DNA of 64,000 nucleotides, from positions 682,001 through 746,000 of the forward strand of contig NZ_FQWS01000002.1 of NCBI RefSeq assembly GCF_900129745.1, given 5' to 3'. The notes under the pieces were generated by a model. The model was given only the letters and a program-made list of their open reading frames with translations, had not been told where the DNA came from and did no database searches. Numbering within the stretch: the first letter of the stretch is position 1; each line of letters begins with the position of its first letter. Both the position numbers and the translations under genes were made by a program. Positions 58,782 to 64,000 of the stretch are shown piece after piece. This DNA is from Winogradskyella jejuensis. GTDB lineage: Bacteria; Bacteroidota; Bacteroidia; Flavobacteriales; Flavobacteriaceae.

Positions 58782-59519
58782 ATGTTTATGAAATCTACAG
58801 TCTTAACATTATTTATAATTCCGTTTTTATTAGTAACGACATTTCAAACTCCAGACAGCACAAATTTTGGGACAAATCCAGTGGTTTTAGAATTGTTTAC
58901 ATCTCAAGGTTGCTCAAGCTGTCCACCTGCAGATAGATTGCTGAAAGACGTAAAATCAGACAAGGTGATTACACTATCTTATCATGTAGATTATTGGAAT
59001 TATATTGGCTGGAAAGACCCTTTTAGTAATGAGGAATTCACAAGAAAGCAACGACGATACGGAAACAAGTTTTATAGCAGTACTATTTACACGCCACAAT
59101 TGGTGGTAAACGGTAGAGAGCATTTTGTAGGTTCAGATAAGCGAAAACTTCAACAAAAAATCAAGCAATATTCAACTAAAAAATCAGAAAGTCATATTTC
59201 TATTTTAAAAGCTTCAACAAATGATACAAAAGTAGATTTCGATTATGTAATTGAAGACTTAAAACCCAATGATAATCTACGAATTGTATTGGTGATTGAT
59301 GAGCGAAAAACCTCAGTAAAGCGAGGTGAAAATCGTAATAAAGTGCTTGTAAATAATAATATAGTAGTAGCCGAACAAAAATTCAAGCTTGATAAATCCT
59401 CAGGTTCGGGAGTAATACTAATACCAAAGATTGTCGAAGCAAATGATAATTTGTCTTTGGTATTAATTTTAGAAAATGATACAATGGATATTACTACAGC
59501 AGCTCAGAAAAGCTTGTAA
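58782..59519 (+). CDS. DUF1223 protein, thioredoxin-like
   Basis: A 245-residue exported protein with LELFTSQGCSSCPPADRLL near 34, i.e. a thioredoxin-like C-S-S-C pair, followed by VDYWNYIGWKDPF and YTPQLVVNG. The signal peptide may start at the second Met (58788), which is equally likely as the start. DUF1223 proteins are thioredoxin-fold proteins of unknown role. It is convergent with rsmE without a single base between the two stop codons. Confidence 0.85.
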   Translation: MFMKSTVLTLFIIPFLLVTTFQTPDSTNFGTNPVVLELFTSQGCSSCPPADRLLKDVKSDKVITLSYHVDYWNYIGWKDPFSNEEFTRKQRRYGNKFYSSTIYTPQLVVNGREHFVGSDKRKLQQKIKQYSTKKSESHISILKASTNDTKVDFDYVIEDLKPNDNLRIVLVIDERKTSVKRGENRNKVLVNNNIVVAEQKFKLDKSSGSGVILIPKIVEANDNLSLVLILENDTMDITTAAQKSL

Positions 59520-60224
59520 TTATTCATTTGTAAAAACTACAGAATGACAGGCTGCAATTGCTGCGGTTTCTGTTCTTAATCTCGTTTCCCCTAGAGTCAC
59601 AGGAACAAAACCAGTTGCGATTGCAGCTTCTATTTCTTTAGTGCTAAAATCGCCTTCTGGGCCAATTAAGATGGTAACATCAGAATTAGGTTCAATTTCT
59701 GACTTCAAAGATTTACGGTCAGTTTCTTCGCAATGCGCAATAAATCGTTGTCCAGAAAAATCTTGAGAAATAAATTCTTTAAATGAGGTTAGTGGCTTTA
59801 ATTCTGGTAGATGATATTGAAGCGATTGCTTCATTGCCGACTGGATAATCTTTTCAAAACGTTCTGTTTTTATGACTTTGCGCTCGCTATGGTCGCAAAG
59901 GAGAGGTGTTATCGTATGTATGCCAATCTCTGTAGCTTTTTCTAGAAACCATTCAAAACGGTCATTCATTTTAGTTGGAGCTACTGCAATGTGCAACTTG
60001 TAATCACGTTTTGCATACTCTTCTTTCTCAATAATTTTTGCAGTACAATGCTTTTGTTCTGCTGTGATTAATTCTGATGTAAATAGCCAACCTTTTCCGT
60101 TGGTAATGTGTAATTGGTCTCCAACAGATTTGCGTAACACTTTGACAATATGGCGACTTTCATCTTTATCAAAATTGATAACATCGTTACTGTCGGAAAC
60201 ATTGGGGTTGTAAAACAGTTGCAT
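59520..60224 (-). CDS. rsmE: 16S rRNA (uracil-1498-N3)-methyltransferase
   Basis: A 234-residue RsmE of normal length with an N-terminal PUA-like domain (MQLFYNPNVSD, HIVKVLRKSVGDQLHI) and the SPOUT core: LIGPEGDFSTKEIEAA and LGETRLRTETAAIAA, the knot that binds SAM. It methylates U1498 of 16S rRNA. It shares one base with the end of the parvulin gene upstream, so the two are translationally coupled. Confidence 0.94.
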   Translation of the reverse strand: MQLFYNPNVSDSNDVINFDKDESRHIVKVLRKSVGDQLHITNGKGWLFTSELITAEQKHCTAKIIEKEEYAKRDYKLHIAVAPTKMNDRFEWFLEKATEIGIHTITPLLCDHSERKVIKTERFEKIIQSAMKQSLQYHLPELKPLTSFKEFISQDFSGQRFIAHCEETDRKSLKSEIEPNSDVTILIGPEGDFSTKEIEAAIATGFVPVTLGETRLRTETAAIAACHSVVFTNE

Positions 60225-60853
60225 TAGTTAAGCTCGCTAATTTTGAGAACAGTAATTTCTTCGATGTTTTGATTGTCCTCAGTTTTCATTATGACGTAAT
60301 GCTTTTTCTCACGGTGTTCATCAAAACTAAAAACTTGTCCTACACGTTTGTCAGCAATCGCTTTTTCGAAGCGCTTAGAGAATGTTCCTTTTTTTACCCA
60401 ACCTAAGTCGCCACCTGTTTTTGCTGTTGGATGTGCAGAATAGACACGAGCTAAATTTTCGAACTTATGCTCTTTGTTTTTTAAGCCTTTTAATATAAAT
60501 GAGCGTAGTGAATTTATTTCAGAAATAGTTGTCTTTTTACTATCAAATAGCATGATACTTGCTTTGTAATGCGAAGATGTTTTTTTATCAATTAGCTTGT
60601 ATATCGTCTTTCCGTTTTCAGATTTAATCACCTTTTTTCCGCCTTTAGATAGTTCGAAAAGTTCTTTAGCCAATTTAGTTTTATGCTTTTCTTTATTGAA
60701 GGTTATAAGTTTTCCTTTGGCTTCATTCTTGTAAGACTTCAAGAATGCTTTAGCTTCTTCCTTTGTTGAAATACTGTCAATTGAAGCCTCAAGTTTTGCT
60801 TGAGAAAAACTTATAAAAGGAATTAAGAGTAATAGCGTAAAGTAGTATTTCAT
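60224..60853 (-). CDS. exported parvulin-type peptidylprolyl isomerase
   Basis: A 209-residue protein with a signal peptide ending in SFSQ. The C-terminal 100 residues are a parvulin domain (ARVYSAHPTAKTGGDLGWV, SKRFEKAI, KVGQVFSFDEHREKKHYVIM-like strands). It probably helps fold periplasmic or outer-membrane proteins, as SurA and PpiD do. The N-terminal part is helical and lacks a SurA-like chaperone domain of full size. It overlaps rsmE by one base. Confidence 0.85.
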   Translation of the reverse strand: MKYYFTLLLLIPFISFSQAKLEASIDSISTKEEAKAFLKSYKNEAKGKLITFNKEKHKTKLAKELFELSKGGKKVIKSENGKTIYKLIDKKTSSHYKASIMLFDSKKTTISEINSLRSFILKGLKNKEHKFENLARVYSAHPTAKTGGDLGWVKKGTFSKRFEKAIADKRVGQVFSFDEHREKKHYVIMKTEDNQNIEEITVLKISELN

Positions 60854-60969
60854 GTTTAGTTTAGTGTTTAATTCAGTGTTATGAATTCAAATTTCATGCC
60901 TTTTTCTAAAATGCCTTATTGATGCAATTATTAGGTTAAATATAAATAGAATTTTGATTGAGGCTTTAA

Positions 60970-61992
60970 CTAAATCTTTAATCTCGCCGTAGCCATAACG
61001 TCAAAATCTGAAAAATCTTTTTCTAAATACTTTAAGTAGCCTACAATAGCAATCATTGCGGCGTTATCTGTAGTGTATTCAAACTTTGGGATGTAGGTAA
61101 TCCAACCAAATTTTTGCTCGGCATTTTTTAGAGCGATTCTTATCCCTGAGTTAGCAGAAACACCACCTCCAATAGCAATATGGGTAATACCCGTTTCTTT
61201 TACCGCCAATTTTAGTTTATCCATTAAAATCCCAATAATGGTATATTGTATCGAAGCACAGATATCAGCTAAGTTGTCTTTTACAAAATCAGGATTGGCT
61301 TTAGTTTCGCGTTGAACAAAATAGAGTATAGCTGTTTTTAATCCTGAGAAGCTAAAATTTAAACCCTCAACTTTTGGCTTAGTAAACTTGTAGGCTTTTG
61401 GATTTCCTTTTTGAGCCAATTGGTCTATCTGTGGTCCAGCAGGATAACCAAGACCTAATATTTTTCCACTTTTGTCATATGCCTCACCAACAGCATCATC
61501 AATAGTTTCACCAATAACTTCCATATCAAAGTAGTTATTCACTTTTACGATTTGTGTATGACCGCCAGAGATTGTCATTGCCAAAAAAGGAAATGGTGGT
61601 TTTGTATAGCCATCTTCCTCAATAAAATGCGCCAAGATATGGCCTTGCATGTGGTTAACATCAATCAGTGGGATGTCTAATCCGTAGGCTAATGATTTTG
61701 CAAAAGAAGTACCAACTAATAGCGAACCCATTAATCCTGGTCCACGAGTAAAGGCTATGGCTTGAAGCTGTTTTTTGCTTATTCCGGCTTTTTCTAGTGC
61801 TTGGTCTACAACAGGAACAATATTAGATTGATGCGCTCTAGATGCCAATTCTGGTACAACACCACCGTATTCTTCATGTATTTTCTGACTAGCAACAACA
61901 TTACTCAAAATACTATCGTTACAAAGTACCGCAGCAGATGTATCGTCACAAGAAGATTCAATCCCTAAAATGTATATATTTTCTTTAGCCAT
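60970..61992 (-). CDS. tsaD: tRNA N6-threonylcarbamoyladenosine synthase subunit TsaD
   Basis: A 340-residue TsaD/Kae1 protein of normal length. It has GIESSCDDTSAAV near 10, the metal-binding H114-MQG-H118, SGGHTQIV, and the GGGVSAN block. It transfers the threonylcarbamoyl group to A37 of tRNAs reading ANN codons. It is divergent from the TamB-like gene, with about 90-110 bases between. Confidence 0.96.
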   Translation of the reverse strand: MAKENIYILGIESSCDDTSAAVLCNDSILSNVVASQKIHEEYGGVVPELASRAHQSNIVPVVDQALEKAGISKKQLQAIAFTRGPGLMGSLLVGTSFAKSLAYGLDIPLIDVNHMQGHILAHFIEEDGYTKPPFPFLAMTISGGHTQIVKVNNYFDMEVIGETIDDAVGEAYDKSGKILGLGYPAGPQIDQLAQKGNPKAYKFTKPKVEGLNFSFSGLKTAILYFVQRETKANPDFVKDNLADICASIQYTIIGILMDKLKLAVKETGITHIAIGGGVSANSGIRIALKNAEQKFGWITYIPKFEYTTDNAAMIAIVGYLKYLEKDFSDFDVMATARLKI

Positions 61993-62083
61993 TAATTATG
62001 ATTAGGCACAATAATTGTTAATTTTGAAATACGTAGGCCAAATACCATTTAAAATCGTACTATTAAGTGCAAATATAAGGGTT

Positions 62084-64000
62084 TTGCGTACATCAATTAA
62101 AACCAAAATACTATCAAAAGAGTACTAAAAATAATAGGAAAAATAGCAGGCATCATTCTGCTTCTTTTTATTATTTTGGTTTTAATTCTCTCAATACCAG
62201 CAGTTCAAACCAAACTTGGTAAATACGCCACCAAGCGATTAAACGAAGATTATAAAACGAATATTAATATTGGTAAGGTTGGTCTTCAGTTTAATGGTGA
62301 TGTAGAATTAAAAGAAATCTTGATTAAAGATTATAAGCTGGATACCCTTTTTAGTATTCAAGAGCTAAACACATCAATTATTAGCGTAAACAACCTTTAC
62401 AATGGTAAGTTGACGTTTGGAGATATCGATATTGAAGATTTAGTCTTCAACCTAAAAACGTATGAAGGCGACGAAGATACGAATCTCGATATTTTTGTTG
62501 AACGATTTGAGGACGATAACCCGCGCCAAGGACCAAGCAGTTTTTTATTGTCTTCTAGTGATGTGTCTATTTACAATGGTGTTTTTAGATTGATTGATGA
62601 AAATAGAGAAACCAAAAATATTCTTGAATTCTCGGAGCTAAACGCAAATGCCACAGACTTTGTAATCAATGGCCCAGAAGTGAGAACACGTATTAATACC
62701 TTTAGCTTTTTAGATAATAGAGGTGTTAGAGTGGAAAATCTTATGACTAACTTTGAGTACGCTTTAGACCATATGAGTTTTAACCAACTCAATATAAAAA
62801 CGAAGGCTTCAAATTTAGTAGGAGACCTTCGTTTTGATTATAAGCGTGACGACCTTAGGGTGTTTACAGATAAGGTAAACATAACGGCTAATTTTAAAAA
62901 TTCTTATGTACAGTTAAGTGAGTTAAATGCATTCTACAATGAGTTCGGTACCAATCAACGTGCAAGTTTAGATGTTGATTTATCTGGTACATTAAATAAC
63001 TTACAAGCTAGCAATCTGAACATAAGTACGACAAGAAATACAAAAATCTTAGGTGATATTAATTTCAAAAATATTTTTAATGGCGCTAAAGATAAGTTTG
63101 TTCTTGATGGAAGATATACCAACTTATCCTCAAACTATAATGATTTAACGGCACTTTTACCAAACGTACTTGGGAATTCTATTCCTTCGCTTTTTTCTAA
63201 GGTAGGTAACTTTAGACTTACCGGAACCTCAATTATTACAAACGAAGAAATTGATGCTGATTTAGATATTACCACAGAGCTAGGATTTGTAAAATCTGAT
63301 TTAAAACTCACAAATATTGATGACATTGATAATGCCGATTATATAGGTAATATTATCCTCGAAGATTTTAATATAGGTGTATTACTTAATGACCCATTGG
63401 TAGAAAACACATCACTTAACTTAGATGTCGAAGGTTCTAGTTTTAAGCTTGATGCTATTGAAACTAATATCAAAGGCGAGGTCACATATTTAGATTATAA
63501 CAACTACAAATATTCTGGTATTACTGTATCTGGTGACGTGGGAAAAAATATCTTTAATGGAAAGCTTAATGCCAATGATCCAAATATTGTTTTAGACTTT
63601 AATGGTTTGGCAGATATGTCTAATGAAATTAGGAAATTCGATTTTAAGGCTAACGTCACTTATGCAAACTTAAGAGCTTTAAATTTTGTCACTAGAGATA
63701 GTATATCTGAATTTAGAGGTCTTGTAGATATGGCTGTAACTGGTTCTACATACGATAACTTGAAAGGTAAAATAGATGTAAAGAATACGACTTATAAAAA
63801 TCAGGATAAACGTTATAGTTTCAAGGATTTTGCTATTGTTTCTAGTTTTAATAATGCTATTAGAACCATAAAAGTAAACTCACCAGATATTATTGAAGGC
63901 GAAGTTACTGGGAAGTTTAAAATTGAAGAAATCATTAAACTTTCTGAAAATGCTTTGGGAAGTATATATACCAATTATGTGCCTCATGAAATTTCTGAAG
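62084..64000 (+). CDS. tamB: TamB-like translocation/assembly protein, N-terminal part, apparent frameshift
   Basis: The frame open from 62101 to the window end reads as a TamB homologue: a basic stretch and transmembrane helix (IIGKIAGIILLLFIIL), LSIPAVQTKLGKYATKRL, then a long series of beta strands (NINIGKVGLQFNG, FLLSSSDVSIYNG). It has no ATG, GTG or TTG before the helix. The frame starting at TTG 62084 reads MRTSIKTKILSK and stops at 62126. Adding one A to the A4 run at 62117-62120 joins them as ILSKRVLKIIG. The gene therefore looks broken by a one-base loss, or the assembly is wrong there. TamB spans the periplasm and helps move lipids or proteins to the outer membrane. It continues beyond the window. 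Confidence 0.72.

Noticed and set aside
1-64000. CRISPR arrays, prophage, insertion sequences, restriction or abortive-infection genes
   Set aside because: No regularly spaced repeats, transposase, integrase, phage structural or defence-type proteins were seen on either strand; the only mobile-like signal is the GIY-YIG/tRNA unit.

Overview
The window looks like a chromosomal segment of a marine Flavobacteriaceae (Bacteroidota; Winogradskyella, Psychroserpens or Olleya type). The grounds are the low G+C, promoters of the Bacteroidota TTG-N19/20-TAnnTTTG type, two secreted proteins ending in a type IX secretion (T9SS) sorting domain, a fused alpha/beta 2-oxoacid dehydrogenase E1, a GIY-YIG gene beside tRNAs and a Bacteroidota-style TamB. 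It is mostly ordinary core and shell chromosome: there is no prophage, IS element, CRISPR array or rRNA operon.

Layout. 1-2.7 kb (+): the end of kdsB, a HAD hydrolase, a KdnB-like iron alcohol dehydrogenase and a PlsC-family acyltransferase, i.e. lipopolysaccharide inner-core sugar (Kdo/Kdo8N) and lipid work. 2.8-13 kb (-): a secreted zinc metalloprotease, an NTF2-like protein, an exported unknown, YebC, a tail-specific protease, PhhB, an epimerase and GcvT. 13.1-20.6 kb (-): a membrane/envelope response-like cluster (7TM-AraC regulator, two DoxX proteins, secreted and lipoproteins, a GIN-domain protein, a LytS/LytR two-component pair and a helical unknown), with three ~20-bp direct repeats in front of it and a dead small membrane gene at its end. 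20.7-25.9 kb (-): an exported unknown, two tandem PPK2 kinases and the E1 fusion. 26-33.8 kb (-): an M1-peptidase-like protein that has lost all its zinc ligands and is fused to an outer-membrane barrel, a T9SS endonuclease/phosphatase, a LOG-family protein and UvrA. 33.9 kb (+): a Tudor-like protein divergent from uvrA. 34.5-43.8 kb (-): a T9SS reprolysin, a membrane unknown, a tricorn-like protease, gamma-glutamyltransferase and an AcpH-like protein. 43.8-48.3 kb: GlmM, a class V PLP enzyme, a lipid A-type acyltransferase (-) and a rhomboid protease. 48.4-49.3 kb: tRNA-Ser, tRNA-Pro and tRNA-Arg, then a GIY-YIG gene whose last codons lie in a broken second copy of the tRNA-Arg. 49.3-55 kb (+): the four-gene ligase-associated DNA repair operon (exonuclease, ligase, Lhr-like helicase, PdeM). 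55-62 kb: a THUMP-like methyltransferase, a PerM-type protein, a TrmH-type methylase, a Cys/His-rich small protein, DUF4159, DUF1223, RsmE, a parvulin and TsaD. 62.1 kb to the end: the N-terminal part of a TamB-like protein with an apparent one-base frameshift near its start.

The strongest points for a second look are the tRNA-Arg/GIY-YIG/tRNA-remnant unit (48.8-49.25 kb), the zinc-less M1/barrel fusion (26-28.9 kb), the AraC-linked envelope cluster with tandem operator-like repeats (13.5-20.6 kb), the apparent Asp/Asn swap in the E1 cofactor site, the Tudor-like protein next to uvrA, and two frame-disrupted genes (13.1-13.5 kb and 62.1 kb). All function calls come from reading motifs; no database search was run.
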